DNA from: Gerris lacustris
Taxonomy: Eukaryota > Arthropoda > Insecta > Hemiptera > Gerridae
DNA: 64,000 nt
NCBI GenBank assembly: GCA_951217055.1
Contig: OX578276.1
Coordinates: forward strand, 156,129,223-156,193,222
Direction of reading: 5' to 3'
Shown piece after piece: positions 11,400-23,846 of this stretch. Under the pieces are notes generated by a model. It was not told the DNA's origin. It ran no database searches and saw only the letters and a list, made by a program, of their open reading frames with translations. Numbering within the stretch: the stretch's first letter is position 1; each line of letters starts with the position of its first letter. The translations under genes were made by a program, and so were the position numbers.

Positions 11400-11951
11400 G
11401 TTTTTGAGATTTTGATGGATTTACACGTTTTGAGGTCCCCTGAGTCCAAAATAGTGGTGTTTTTTTTAAAATGTCTTTCTGTAGTTTGTCTGTCTTCTAT
11501 GCAGACACGTCAAACCTAAACTAATGGACCGATTTTGACGAAATTTGGCATACATATTCTAAAAAATCATACCCCGCTAGGTTGAATTGAGAAATTAATT
11601 TTAGCTAAAAATTTGAAGGCGCTACCCTCCAAAAATATGAAAAAAACGTTAATGAAAATATATCTCAAAAACAGTTCCGACGATTTAAATTCGAAAAATC
11701 AAAAATGTAGCCCATTTTAATTACAAATCTAACGATATAAGCCGTTTTCCCGGGAAAAATCTAGTTGCTGAAAAAATAGCTTGAAACATGGTCGGAGAGA
11801 GCCCGGGGCCTATTTATAATAAATATGGTGAAATGTTCAATAATAATAATTAATTGTACTTACGAAAACACGAACACTAATAAATAGAAAACACTAGGGT
11901 AAGTAATTATGATCTCGTAAATGAGAAAGTTTGTCTGAGTTGTCTCGAACC
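11400..11951 (+). repeat. R1 interspersed repeat, copy 1
   Basis: Shares blocks with 12430-12700, 20150-20500 and 20590-20960: 'gatttacacgttttgaggtcc', 'ccgattttgacgaaatttggca', 'aatcataccccg', 'gagaaattaattttagc', 'gggcgctacc', 'ataagccgttttcccgg', and the end 'gtttgtctgagttgtctc'. The hAT-like element 11952-12883 sits in its 3' part; the uninterrupted version is seen near 20470-20500. Confidence 0.7.
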
Positions 11952-12883
11952 CAGTGCCGGAACTAGCCGTGTGCATGGGGTCAGCCGCACACGGGCCTCG
12001 GGGTAAGGGGGGCCTCACTTCCACTCGGTCAGTTATAAAAATAAAAAAATAATAAAATAAAAATAAATGAATAAAAATTAAATAATAATTTTACTAAAAA
12101 GGTGAAGGCACTTTGAGCGCTAAAATGCTCTGCAGCAGTACTTAAAATATGAAAAAGTTAATAGAAGACATATTTTTAAGGCTTAAGTTAGATTCTATGG
12201 CTTAAAATAAGAACTTTTTTCTCTTGGCATTTTTTCTCCAAGAATAATTAAAGTTTAAAAATATGAGTAATCAACTCAAGTCTAACAGCTGAAATAATGG
12301 ATCTGAGAAAAAAAAAATTAAAATAAAGAGTTCTTATTTTGAGCCATAAACTCAAAATCAATTCTTTTGTATTAATTACAAGGGCTCTTTTTTACTTTAG
12401 CACCCCCCCCCCTTAGTTAAAGTATTGCATGGAGAAAGTATTGTAATGGCGCGAAAGTTTGATTTTGATGGATTTACACGTTCTGAGTCCAAAAAAGTAG
12501 TTTTTAAAAATGTCTGATTGAAGGTTTTAAAAAAATTTTAAAAAAAGGTTTTAAAAATTTTAAAAATTGAAGGTAAAATAAATTTTACCTTCAAATTTGG
12601 GGGCGCTACTCCTTAAAAACTATGAAAAAATTTTTTTTCTAGAAAACGGTTCCGACGATTTAGATTAAAATATTCTAAAATGTAGTCCATTTAAGTACGA
12701 ATTTAATTTATTTTGTTTGTTTTTTTTATCATAAAATAGTGTTTTTTTGTTGCAATTTATTACAAATCTTATGTGTATCCTAAAAAATGAAGTGACAAAA
12801 ATATTTGGTCATCTTGGAGGGGGGAGGGGGGCCTAAAACAAAAATCTTGCACACGGGCCTTAGCAGGTCTAGTTCCGTCTCTG
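11952..12883. mobile_element. hAT-like element with perfect 8-bp duplication
   Basis: Left end CAGTGCCGGAACTAG and right end CTAGTTCCGTCTCTG are inverted (13 of 15), flanked by a perfect duplication CTCGAACC at 11944-11951 and 12884-12891. The ends are rich in 'cacacgggcct'. An R1 fragment (12430-12700) lies inside. No transposase. Confidence 0.8.
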
Positions 12884-12891
12884 CTCGAACC

Positions 12892-13571
12892 AATATTTTT
12901 TTAAGGCTAAAGGATAATTATCACTTAAAAAATCCTCTGATCTGTAGATTTGCCTTCTTTTATAATAAAAGAAATAAATTGTACGTAGGGATAATTCAGT
13001 AATAGTAATAGGTAAACATTTTTAAATGTTTTATTAAAGCATTAATTTTGTTTTCTAGATGCTCCATTGTATTTTCAATTGTTCCTCTGTATTAATGCAT
13101 TTATTATTTTGTTTTATTTTTTAAACAAAACTGCAATTTATATAATGAAGGAAAAAGCATAATTTTTAATAACAATAGAATTGATAAGGAGTGACAGCAA
13201 ATAATAGACACGATATAATCTGCTTGATAATATGCCGACATACTCGTATTCATATAGACGTTATCAAGGACACTAACACATAAACATCACACTGTACTTA
13301 CATCTCAAACCTTCTTTAGTATGTAATGTTTATTTAGTTGTTGATATTATTACCCTCTCTTATCAGTTGTATCTCGTTATCATTCTTGTTTTTATGGATG
13401 TTGATAAATCACTTTGTCTTTATTACTAGTTTTTAATTTTTTTGTGACACTCGAGACGGATAGTAATTTAAGTGTGATAAATTTGAAGTATAAATACCGT
13501 CTTATGTTGAATCTATTGATTGTTTTATTATCTAAAATTAAATGTCGATAGTTTTATGCTAAAGTGAATAA
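12892..13571. other. AT-rich non-coding stretch
   Basis: No supported gene, RNA or repeat. Confidence 0.45.
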
Positions 13572-13618
13572 TTGAAGCGAGCGTAGCGAGCTTCCTACAT
13601 TCAACGAAATATGCTCCG

Positions 13619-13666
<48 letters not shown>

Positions 13667-14195
13667 AGTAACGTTCACGCGTGTGACGATAACTTGAGTA
13701 AAAGTTGACCGATTTAGTTGAAATTTGGTATACATGATCCTCTTACTAATACTCAGGCTAAGTTCGTTGGACAGCGTGATCCGTCCAAGAGTTCGCGCGC
13801 AACGCTCGCGTAAACGAGAGGTTCAAAAATTAAATTGGACTTTCAGGACGGGAAAAGATTCTATCATCATCTACTCGATGAGACGAACATTTTTTTCAAA
13901 TAACATTTTTTACTAAAACCAACAGCGACACCGCTATGACTTAATAAAGATCGCTAAAACTATTAAAGCGGACCTAAACGTTTATAATAGAGAAAACAAC
14001 CTTTTTACCGATATCTTACGTTCTAACGAAACGATTTTAATAAAACTTCATATACACCATCTAATGCACAATTAAAACAGGTATGCAAAATTTCAACTTG
14101 ATACAAGCAAAATTCTTTGCGTAGTGACGAGATACATTTATAATAATTGTTTAAAAGCTACCGCGGGTGGTGAAGATTGTTATAGTCGTATAGTG

Positions 14196-15397
14196 CAGTG
14201 TTTCCCAAAGTGTGGTACGCGTACCCCTGGGGGTACGGGAAGAGTTTGGTGGGGGTACTCGCTGCACCGGGCTTTGACTGCGCAGTCAATTTTATCCTGA
14301 GAAGGATAAAATGGTTTATGTTGAAGCAACAGTTCATCATAATTTGGTTCCCTGTTAATTTTTTTCTTAATTTGGCCTTTTGTTTTCGTTTATGTACTAA
14401 ATTTTTCTAATTTTGCTTCCGAAATTACCGAAGGTAACCGGAAGCTATGTCATCGTTCTGAAGACCGAAAAAATGTTAGGTCTCCGATTTCAAAAATTCC
14501 AAGACAGAAATCCGTTTCAGACTTCAGGGAACATGTTTGGTTCCGTGACTGACCATCGGTCCGTCGGTCTGTCGGCCTTTCGTTCAATTTTTGTGAACCA
14601 ACATATCTTAAAAACTACACGTCCGATTTAATTGAAATTTGTATGGTAAGTCATAATTAGCCCATTGTTGGTCCCATATAAGTTTCAAACTTCTGCGCTC
14701 ATTTCTTTCTCTTCCACATTTGCACAAACATACAGCTTCAAAAGTACTTATCTGATATGTATGAAACTTTTATAGTTTATTGAAAGTAGTCCGCAGATAG
14801 CCCAAGATTAATTTAAACCATCTGAGCTCTTTAACTTTTGCAAAATTGATACTTTAATTTATGTAAAAAATCCAAACAATTTTGACAGATTAAAAAAAAC
14901 GGAGGAAACAATTAGATAAATTAAACAATAATGGCTTGTAAAAGTATAAATTCAATAAAGTACGTGATAGGATGCGAAGAAGCTATGTGCCACACCAATT
15001 GGCAGTCTATTTTTTATTGTTATTAAAGTATACGCATATTTTATTATTATTATTATTATTTTTATTCATCCAATTTCTTGTTAGATTTGTTCCATGACGA
15101 CTAGAGTCGTGGGACAAACTCCAATGATGAAGTGACTCACGCATATATTAGACCTAACTCCTTGGTTTTAGTTTTGGACAAATAACTTTTTTAAAGTAAT
15201 AGAACGAATTATAACCGTTATATAAAAAGGAGTAGTTTATATAATTTAATTTTCAATACCCCGATTGACACAGAAAAAATAAAATTAAATAATTAAAGAC
15301 AACCAAAATAGAATTTGATTTTTTTGTAACGAGGGGTACTTAGTGTTACGAAAATTATAGAAAGGGTACACAGATGTTAAAAGTTTGGGAAACACTG
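14196..15397. mobile_element. hAT-like element with perfect 8-bp duplication
   Basis: Ends CAGTGTTTCCCAAA and TTTGGGAAACACTG are perfect inverted repeats, and the flanks are GTATAGTG at 14188-14195 and 15398-15405. A family B copy (14412-15010) lies inside. The end sequence (gtttccca) is related to that of the hAT element at 38983-44941. Confidence 0.9.
14412..15010 (+). mobile_element. Family B element, long variant
   Basis: Starts with the hairpin (tgcttccgaa...ggaagc) followed by the bases encoding the recurring 'lysine-rich' block and a GTCT/GTCG tract. The variant middle 'ttgtgaaccaacatatcttaaaaactacacgtccg' and the 'gtgccacaccaattggcagtctatttttt' end follow. This long middle is shared with 17215, 21020, 25490, 31441 and 47640. 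Confidence 0.75.
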
Positions 15398-15735
15398 GTA
15401 TAGTGTATGGTTTGTTTAGGAAGTAAAGCTTTGTACCGAGTACCCCCACTCTTCCCTACACTACCCTCTTCCACTTATCTTCAACTATGACATTCATCAT
15501 GATTAATAAATTTCAATATTTAGTATTTCATTGCAATACGCTCGCTTCAATGATGCGATGCCTAGTATGAAACAAACTACAACGTTATACAATATATTCT
15601 TCATCATAGAAGAGGTGTAGTTCAATAACTAAACAACGTCTTCACACAACATAATTGTATTTGCAACAATTGACCGGATTCGGCTGTTCTTATGCAGCCT
15701 TCTTCAAATAAACTACAAACAGGGTAAAAAACTTA

Positions 15736-16962
15736 ATTGAAGCGAGCGTAGCGAGCTTCCTACATTCAACGAAATATGCTCCGTGTCTGTCTGTCTGTCT
15801 GTCAGTAACGTTTACGCGTGTGACGATAACTTGAGTAAAAGTTGACCGATTTAGTTGAAAATTGGTATACATGATCCTCTTACTAATACTCAGGCTAAGT
15901 TCGTTGGACAGCGTGATCCGTCCAAGAGTTCGCGCGCAACGCTCGCGTAAACGAGAGGTACAAAAATTAAATTGGAATTTCAGGACGGGAAAAGATTCTA
16001 TCATCATCTATTCGATGAGACGAACATTTTTTTCAAATAACATTTTTTACTAAAACCAACAGCGACACCGCTATGACTTAATAAAGATCGCTAAAACTAT
16101 TAAAGCGGACCTAAACGTTTATAATAGAGAAAACAACCTTTTTACCGATATCTTACGTTCTAACGTAACGATTTTAATAAAACTTCATATACACCATCTA
16201 ATGCACAATTGAAACAGGTATGCAAAATTTCAACTTAATACAAGCAAAATTCTTTGCGTAGTGACGAGATACATTTATAACTAGGCATCGCGTGGCTCTA
16301 TCATTGAAGCGAGCGTATTGCAATAAAATACTGAATATTAAAATTTGTTAATCATGATGAATGTCATAGTTGAAGATAAGTGTAAGAGGGCAGTGTGGAG
16401 TAGAGTGGGGGTACTCGGTACAAAGCTTTATTTCCTAAACAAATCTATAGAATCTTAAACACCCGCGATGGCTTTGAAACAATTATTATAAATGTATCAC
16501 TTCCTTACTCAAATACTACTGCTTGTATCAAGTTGAAATTTTGCATACCTGTTTCAATTGTGCATTAGATGGTGTACATGAAGTTTTATTAAAATCGTTA
16601 CGTTAGAACATAAGATATCGGTAAAAAGGTTGTTTTCTCTATTATAAACGTTTAGGTCCGCTTTAATAGTTTTAGCGATCTTTATTAAGTCATAGCGGTG
16701 TCGCTGTTGGTTTTAGTAAAAAATGTTATTTGAAAAAAATGTTCGTCTCATCGAATAGATGATGATAGAATCTTTTCCTGTCCGGAAATTCCAATTTAAT
16801 TTTTGTACCTCTCGTTTACGCGAGCGTTGCGCGCGAACTCATGGACGGATCACGCTGTCCAACGAACTTAGCCTGAGTATTAGTAAGAGGAACATGTATA
16901 CCAAATTTCAACTAAATCGGTCAACTTTTACTCAAGTTATCGTCACACGCGTAAACGTTACT

Positions 16963-17006
<44 letters not shown>

Positions 17007-17053
17007 CGGAGCATATTTCGTTGAATGTAGGAAGCTCGCTACGCTCGCTTCAA
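15736..17053. repeat. Giant inverted repeat of two family A elements
   Basis: A + copy (about 15736-16283, truncated) abuts a full-length - copy (16284-17053). Both outer ends carry the hairpin terminus (GAAGC...GCTTC) and the TCTG/CAGA microsatellite. Arms of about 550 bp are nearly identical, so the pair could fold into a very long stem. Short open frames within are repeat translations. Confidence 0.85.
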
Positions 17054-17214
17054 TTATTTTGTGTGAAGACGTTGTTTTGGTTATTGAACTACACCCCTTC
17101 TATGATGAGTCGCTATCACACACTGGAGAAAAACACAGTCGAGAATATATTCTTCAGTTAATATCCATAATTTTTTACTTTTTCTTTATCTCTGTATGTA
17201 CTGTGTTGCATTTT

Positions 17215-17830
17215 TGCTTCCGAGCTTACATAAGGTAACGGAAGCTATGTGATCGTTCTGAAGAACGAAAATATTTTATATCTCCGACTTCAAAAATTCC
17301 AAGACAGAAATCCGTTTCAGACATCAGGGAACATTTTTGGTGCCGTGTCTGTCTGTCTGTCGGTCGGTCTGCGCTCAATTTTTGCGAACCACTATACCTT
17401 AAAAACTACTTGTCCGATTTTAATGAGATTTGTATGGTAGGTCATAATTAGCTCATTGTTGGTCCCATATAAGTTTCAACTTTCTGCGCTAATTTGTTTT
17501 TCTTCCACATGCGCACATACATACATTTGTTTACACCTATAGCTTCAAAAGTACTTATCTGAATTGTATGAAACTTTTATAGTTTATTGTATGTAGTCCG
17601 CAGATAGCCCTAGATTAATTTAAACCGTCTGCGCTCTTTAACTTTTGCAAAATTGATATTTTAATTTGTGTAAAATATCCAAACAATTTTGACAGATTAA
17701 AAAAAAAAAAAAACGGGGGAAACAATTAGATAAATTAGATAATTATGGCTTGTAAAAGTATAAAATCATTACAGTACGTGATAGGATGCGAGGAAGCTAT
17801 GTGCCACACCAATTGACAGTCTATTTTTTT
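17215..17830 (+). mobile_element. Family B element, long variant, copy
   Basis: Hairpin start (tgcttccgagc...ggtaacggaagc), GTCT/GTCG tract, the 'ttgcgaaccactatacc' middle, and an end reading 'gtgccacaccaattgacagtctatttttt'. Confidence 0.75.
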
Positions 17831-17842
17831 TTTGCCTCTGTG

Positions 17843-18522
17843 TATACTAGGCATCGCGTGGCTCTATCATTGAAGCGAGCGTATAGTAATAAATTAATAA
17901 ATATGTATTGAATATTGAAAAAATAGATTATCGTGAATCATGATGAGTTGATAGATAATGGGTCTGGTAGTAGTACAGCGGCTAGTAGTAAGGGAACCGC
18001 CCCGCATTCTTACTATTCCTCTAACCACATCTCCATTTCAATATTTATAATTTGTATCTCTTTACTACAAACAAACTACTGCATGTATCAAATTGAAATT
18101 TTGCATGCCTGTTTCAATTGTGCATCAGATGGTGTCTATGAAGTTTTATTAAAATCGTTACGTTAGAACGTAAGATATCGGTAAAAAGGTTGTTTTCTCT
18201 ATTTTAAACGTTTAGGTCCGCTTTAATAGTTTTAGCGATCTTTATTAATTCATAGCGGTGTCGCTGTTGGTTTTACTAAAAAATGTTATTTGAAAAAAAT
18301 GTTCGTCTCATCGAATAGATGATAATAGAATTTTTTCCCGTCCTGAAATTCCAATTTAATTTTTGAACCTCTCGTTTACGCGAGCGTTGCGCGCGAACTC
18401 TTATACGGATCACGCTGTCCAACGAACTTAGCCTGAGTATTAGTAAGAGGATCATGTATACCAAATTTCAACTAAATCGGTCAACTTTTACTCAAGTTAT
18501 CGTCACACGCGTGAACGTTACT

Positions 18523-18586
<64 letters not shown>

Positions 18587-18636
18587 CGGAGCATATTTCG
18601 TTGAATGTAGGAAGCTCGCTACGCTCGCTTCAATAA
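17843..18636 (-). mobile_element. Family A element, full-length minus copy
   Basis: Starts on + with 'actaggcatcgcgtggctctatcattgaagcg' and ends with the CAGA microsatellite (18522-18585) and the hairpin terminus. Best preserved full-length unit, with 16284-17053. Confidence 0.8.
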
Positions 18637-18963
18637 GTAACTCTTTCCTTCAGTATTACTGCGAATTATAATATTATTATTATCATCAAGTTTTACTGGT
18701 GGTTAAGTTGTTGATTTATGTTTATTAATTTGAACTTGACTTTGTTTATTATAAAAATGTTTTGAATTATTACAACATCTTCTAAGACAGAGTGATGTGT
18801 CACTTGACTTATCTGCTCCATATGATTAATAGCATATGAATAAATCAAATCAATTCCATTTATTGCGTCTTCAAAACATAAATGTTTATATGTTTATCTA
18901 TTTTTTCTGGCAACAAGGCTACACCGTTAATAAAGACTCAGAAGAAAAAAAACTCATTGAGTT

Positions 18964-19876
18964 GGTTTTAATACCATAATATAATATACTAGCTTTCACC
19001 CCGCGCGGGGCTCATGCTATGTATTAGTGGCTGTTTCCTAAAAGCATGTAGGCCTAGCAATTTAATTAAATTCCTAAATAATTTATTTTATTTCCAAAGC
19101 CTTTTAAGGATAAAATCAGGACTATATTATACATCATTAATTCCATTGCTAAGAATATAATACTCTCCAAATCCTAGTTTGGAGTCTATCTATATAAATA
19201 GCCAATAGAAAATAAGTAGTATAGCAATAACTAACAATGCTAAAAAAAAGTATAACAAATAAGAAAATAAACGTAGACAAAACCAATTAGACTGGGAAGT
19301 GATTGAACAATCATCAACCATGATAGTGCATTAATTTAATTACCAGTCTCTTCTCTCAATACGACAGTTGCACCAGTAAATATTTAATAAACTCAATTTA
19401 ATAACTCTAATAATGAAATAATAAATACTCGATTTTTCGAGCAATAGTGTTAGGTTTAAGTACCCCAATCAAAAATTAAATCGGTCAACAATTGCGGACG
19501 CCATAAGAGCTCAGTTAATTTTTTTTTTTTTACAAAAAATTAAATTTAGCTCTATTTAAGGTAGAACCGATAAAGGTACGACAAAAAGTCATAGGTACAA
19601 AGTTGTAGATCTTTTAAAATTAGTTACCGCTGGCGCTATCAGCTTGTCGCTACGATTTACCATTTAGCCACAATAAGCCTCCAAAAAAACTTTAAGCCAG
19701 TTTTGCTCCTATAAAGTCTGACTGAGGCGACAGACACACATACATACACGAAAAAAGTTAAGGCCGGATTCGGTTTTTGGAATGTATAAAATGAAAAAGT
19801 ATCCAAAAAAATTCAATTCTGACCAATGTACAGGCAAAACTTTAATTTTATATATATAGATTATGGTATTAAAACC
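18964..19876. mobile_element. Interspersed repeat with perfect 17-bp inverted ends
   Basis: GGTTTTAATACCATAAT at 18964-18980 is perfectly inverted at 19860-19876. Inside is a repeat beginning 'actagctttcaccccgcg' and ending 'tatatatagatt', a layout common to degenerate insect repeats. No coding frame. Confidence 0.6.
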
Positions 19877-20070
19877 TGACTATTATATTATAATAGTCAA
19901 ATGAACCAACAATTCTATTTAAATTAATGTTTTGTCTGATCATGATTATCAGATCGTATCGTAAATAAATAAAAAATCGGATAATGGGAAAGACGGCCTT
20001 TTCTATTTTTTGTTTTTTTCTGTTCTTTTCTGTTTTTCTGTTTTTTCTGCTATACATGTTTTACTTTCGA

Positions 20071-21014
20071 CAGGCCCGTGGTAAGCATGTGATGCGCTCT
20101 AGGCCCAAGAGACCCGCGCCCTTGACCCCCCTCCCCCCCCCCCCCCCTCCTCCCCGATTTTGACGATATTTGGCATACATGTTCAGAAAAATCATACCCC
20201 GAGGCTAAATCGAGAAATGCATTTTAGCCCTGAAAAACGGTTCCGACGATATTTATTAAAAACTTCTTAAATTCGAATCTAACGACATAAGCCGTTTTCC
20301 CGGGAAAAATCTAGTTCCTGAGAAAATAGCTTAAAACGCGGACGGATTCCACGCCGAGGAGAAGTTATTTTTATGATAAATTTTCATGAAATGTTCAATA
20401 ATAATTAAATGTAACTACCAAAACTTGCAATTGGAAAATACTGGGCTAAGTGTTATGAACTCGTATATCAGAAAGTTTGTCTGAGTTGTCTCAGACCGAT
20501 TTTTTCATAGTAAATTCAATAATTATATCTTCAAAATCTGCCCAATGAAAAGAACCATAAAATTGTTTAGTTTATTATTGTCTCATATAAAGAGAAAATT
20601 TTAGTTTGATGGATTTACACGTTTTGAGGTCCCCTTAGTCCAAAAAAGTGGTTTTTAAAAAATATTTGGTTGTCGTTTATCTATGCAGACGCCTGGAGCC
20701 TAAACTACTAGGCCAACTTTGACGAAATTTGGCATACATGTTCAGAAGAATCATACCCCGAGGCGAGAAATTAATTTTAGCTTCAAATTTGGATTTGGGG
20801 GCGTTACCCCCCAAAACTATGAAAAAACATGAAAACAAATTATTTCTCGAAAACGGTTCTGACGATTTTGATTAGAAAATGCTAAAATGTAGTCAAAACA
20901 AATCTGACGGTATAAGCGGGAATAATTTAGTTCCTGAGAAAATAGATTTTGTTGGGCCTAACCTCGTGCGCCCGTGGCCGGGGCCCACCGGGCCCATTTG
21001 TTAAATAGGCCCTG
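20071..21014. mobile_element. hAT-like element with 7-of-8 duplication
   Basis: Flanks ACTTTCGA (20063-20070) and ACTTTCTA (21015-21022). Ends CAGGCCCG... and ...GGCCCTG are weakly inverted. It contains two R1 repeats (about 20150-20500 and 20590-20960) and C-rich ends (20130-20150). It is inserted in the terminal hairpin region of the family B copy that follows. Confidence 0.6.
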
Positions 21015-21019
21015 ACTTT

Positions 21020-22412
21020 CTATCTTATCGAAGGTAACGGATACTATGTGATTGTTCTGAAGAACGATAAATTGTTTGTACCCTATTTAAAACCTCCAAG
21101 ACAGAAATATGTATCAGACAACAGAAACAATTTTGGTTCCGTGTCTGTCTGTCGGCCTGTCGCTCAATTTTTGCAAACCAACATATCTTAACCCTTAAAA
21201 ACGGCTGTACACCAAGTGCGCCAGCCCCTTTTTGAAGGGTACGGTCGAAGTGCGCTGGGTTAATCCCACCTATTGAAACAGGTAGTCCGCCCTCCTCGGA
21301 CCCTCTTTAGGACTTAGGACTAATCGTGGTCAATATTCCTATGTACTCAATATAAAGCAGTTGGAAATTACTTTTAACAAACAGCTCAGAGTGGTATGGC
21401 GATCATTAGCAAATCTCAGTGCATAGAAATTTGCATAAATCTGTAGAATGTTCTCGTAAGAACAAAATCCATTTCCTGAACGGAAAGCTTGTTCAAAGGA
21501 AAGCGGCTTCTATTAGGTTATTATTTTCCAGTAAATATTTATTAAGTTTTTGCAATTTTCCATGAAAGATTATAGTTCTTTAAAAATAAAGGATTTATCC
21601 CATTCCAAGCTAAGGTCAATCACCATCAACAGGTAAGTAATCCCATTCCTTCATCCTTCCGCTTTTAATAAGCCTATGTTACTGACCCGTTAAAAAGCTC
21701 ATGCCCTATCAACATTTAGTATGCAGGCATAGATAAAGATTACAGAACTGCTATAATCAATTCGGTAGTGATAGATTTCAACTTATTCCTTAATTTTGTG
21801 GTTTGTTGGATTCCGATTTCCAATTCCAAAGTTCTTTGGGTTTAGAAAGGGTGCAAGAAGGGATAACCCGGCCTTACCTGGCTTCACCCTTCAAACTCTT
21901 TAGACTAAGAGGCTGGCGCACTTCGACCGTAACCTTTTTCTAATCCTAAGGGGGGCTGGCGCACTTCGGTACCAGCCTTAAAAACAACTATACGTCTGAT
22001 TTTATTGAAATTGGGATGACAGGTCATAAATAGCCCATTCTTGATTCTTGGTCCCATATTTCAACCTTTATGGGCCCATTTGTTTTTCTTCCACATGCAC
22101 ACAAGCATACATTTATTTACACTTATATCTTTAAAAGTATTCATATAATATGACTGTTATGAAATATAAGATGATTGGTCGAAAGTAGCTCGCAGATAGC
22201 CCCAGATTATTTCAACCGTCTGTACCCATTTAATTTTTCTTAATAGATACTTTAATTCAAGTAAAAATGCAAAACAATTTTGACAAATTTTAAAAAAAAG
22301 GGGGAAATGAAATAAATTTGACAATAATAGGTTTTGAAGGTATAAAATTATTGGAGGATACGAAATAGGGTGGGAGGAAGCTATGTGCCACACTAATTGA
22401 CAGACTATTTGA
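21020..22412 (+). mobile_element. Family B element, long variant, interrupted
   Basis: Same block order as 14412-15010, but split at 'aacatatcttaa' by the TTAA-flanked element 21192-21977. The body resumes at 'aaaaacaactatacgtctg' and ends 'gtgccacactaattgacagactattt'. Confidence 0.75.
21192..21977. mobile_element. TTAA-flanked (piggyBac-type) non-autonomous element
   Basis: The target TTAA is duplicated (21188-21191 and 21978-21981) and the left end starts CCC, both hallmarks of piggyBac elements. Subterminal AAGTGCGC-CAGCC words occur inverted at both ends (near 21215 and 21955), with a second pair (cgaagtgcgc near 21247, gcgcacttcg near 21916). Uninterrupted family B copies give the empty site 'atatcttaaaaactacacg'. 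No transposase. Confidence 0.75.
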
Positions 22413-23162
22413 ATTGTAAAACTGTTGCAGTTTTCCTGCTTAATTTAGGGAAAACCTAAGAAATATTTTACTATAATTATTATTGGGAAACCCCCAGTGG
22501 AAAGAGGTGAAAAATAGAAGTTTACAGTGGCCAAATCACAACTCATATTCAAATAACATTTTAAAACAATATTTAATAATTGAAGCGAGCATAGTGAGCT
22601 TCCTACATTCAACGAAATATGCTCCGTGTCTGTTTGTCTGTCTGTCTGTGTGTCTGAAACGTACGACGATAACTTGAGTAAAAGTTGACCGATTTTGATG
22701 AAATTTGGTACACATGTTCATTTTACCAATGCTCAGGATGAATTCGTTGGACAACGTCTGCCCACGCGTTGGCGTGCTACGCTCGCGTAAATGTGCGCTT
22801 CAAAATTAAAATTGGAATTTTAGGACGGGAAAAAATCCTAACTTAATCTATTCGACGAGACAAACATAATTTTTTCAAATAACATTTTGCAGTAAAACCA
22901 ACAGCGACACCGCTATAAATTAATTAAGATCGTTAAAACTATTAAAGCGGGCCTATAAACGTTTAATGTAAAGAAAACTACGTTTTTACCGATATCTTAT
23001 GTTCTAACGTAACAATTTTAATAAAACTCCATATATATCTTGTACAGCACAATTGAAGCAGGCATATAACATTTCAAATCGATGCATGTAGAAGTTTTTG
23101 TGTTGCGAAGTGATATACATGTTACGAGTTAAAATGGAATGGCCGGGACCTCTGTAGGCGAG

Positions 23163-23523
23163 TTAAGGCTCTACCGCCCTTCGAGGTTAGAAAAATCATT
23201 AAAATGAAAATTTTATTGGTTCTAAGCAAGATATCAAAAATCTAAGTACAGGCTTCATTCCTAATTTTAACTCTGCACAACTTGAGCCCTATTTCAACTT
23301 GTTATGATAAATAGTACAGGCGCCATTTCAATACAACGATAAAACTCGTTGTATTGAAATAGTTGTAGTATTTATTGTAGTAGGGAGTTGAAATAGGGCT
23401 CAAATTGTGCAGAATTAAAATTTGGAATGAAGCCTGTACTTAGATTTTTTGATATCTTGCTTAGAACCAATAAAATTTTCATTTTAATGATTTTTCTAAC
23501 CTCAAAGTGCGGTAGAGCCTTAA
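23163..23523. repeat. Foldback element with ~135-bp arms
   Basis: TTAAGGCTCTACCGC at the left is inverted at the right end. The arms (23163-23297 and about 23385-23523) align nearly throughout, and the centre (caatacaacgataaaactcgttgtattg) is itself palindromic. The bounding TTAA may be a target duplication. Confidence 0.8.
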
Positions 23524-23581
23524 GGAATAGTAGAAAAACCCTTCTCCCCCACTACACGGCTCTCTATCACAAACATATTCT

Positions 23582-23586
<5 letters not shown>

Positions 23587-23653
<67 letters not shown>
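23587..23653. repeat. (TA)n microsatellite
   Basis: About 33 TA units immediately left of the perfect palindrome. Confidence 0.95.
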
Positions 23654-23656
<3 letters not shown>

Positions 23657-23726
23657 AGGCGCCTTCACTCAACTTGGGGGTTCGGTCAGGTAAATAAAAA
23701 ATCAACTCCAAAATTTTCACATAGCC

Positions 23727-23762
23727 GACGTTTCGGCAACTATATTATGTTGCCATCTTCAG
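23727..23762 (-). other. Hammerhead-ribozyme-like motif (left arm)
   Basis: Mirror copy of the motif at 23811-23846: CTGAAGA, T, GGCAAC stem with GUUGCC, GAAAC, GTC. Same extra base after CUGANGA. Confidence 0.4.
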
Positions 23763-23810
23763 GGCGAGCCTATATAAAAACAAAAGTAATAGGTAAGAAG
23801 AAGGCTCGCC

Positions 23811-23846
23811 CTGAAGATGGCAACATAATATAGTTGCCGAAACGTC
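23811..23846 (+). other. Hammerhead-ribozyme-like motif (right arm)
   Basis: CTGAAGA fits CUGANGA, GGCAAC/GUUGCC forms a 6-bp helix II with an 8-nt loop, GAAAC follows, and GTC is in cleavage-site position after a minimal helix III of ACGU. Penelope-like elements are known to carry hammerheads with very short helix III. One unpaired U between CUGANGA and helix II departs from the canonical core, so catalysis is uncertain. Confidence 0.4.

Larger units (their letters stand above)
13572..15572 (+). mobile_element. Family A interspersed element, copy interrupted by a hAT
   Basis: Begins with the terminal hairpin (GAAGC...GCTTC arms around gagcgtagcga), a shared 'cctacattcaacgaaatatgctccgtg' block and a (TCTG)n tract (13620-13666). 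The taacttgagtaaaagttgaccgattt...gaaatttggtatacatg block and a 500-bp body follow. The body is broken by the hAT element 14196-15397 and resumes to 'tacgctcgcttcaatgatgcgatgcc' near 15572. Short open frames in it are repeat translations, not genes. Confidence 0.75.

Noticed and set aside
15690..18640. Several open frames reading through CAGA/TCTG tracts (products with repeated TDRQ or LSVC)
   Set aside because: They are translations of family A and B repeats and their microsatellites; the same text appears at many copies in either strand.
23427..23657. Open frame ending in a long Ile-Tyr run
   Set aside because: The run is translation of the (TA)n microsatellite and the rest is the foldback element.
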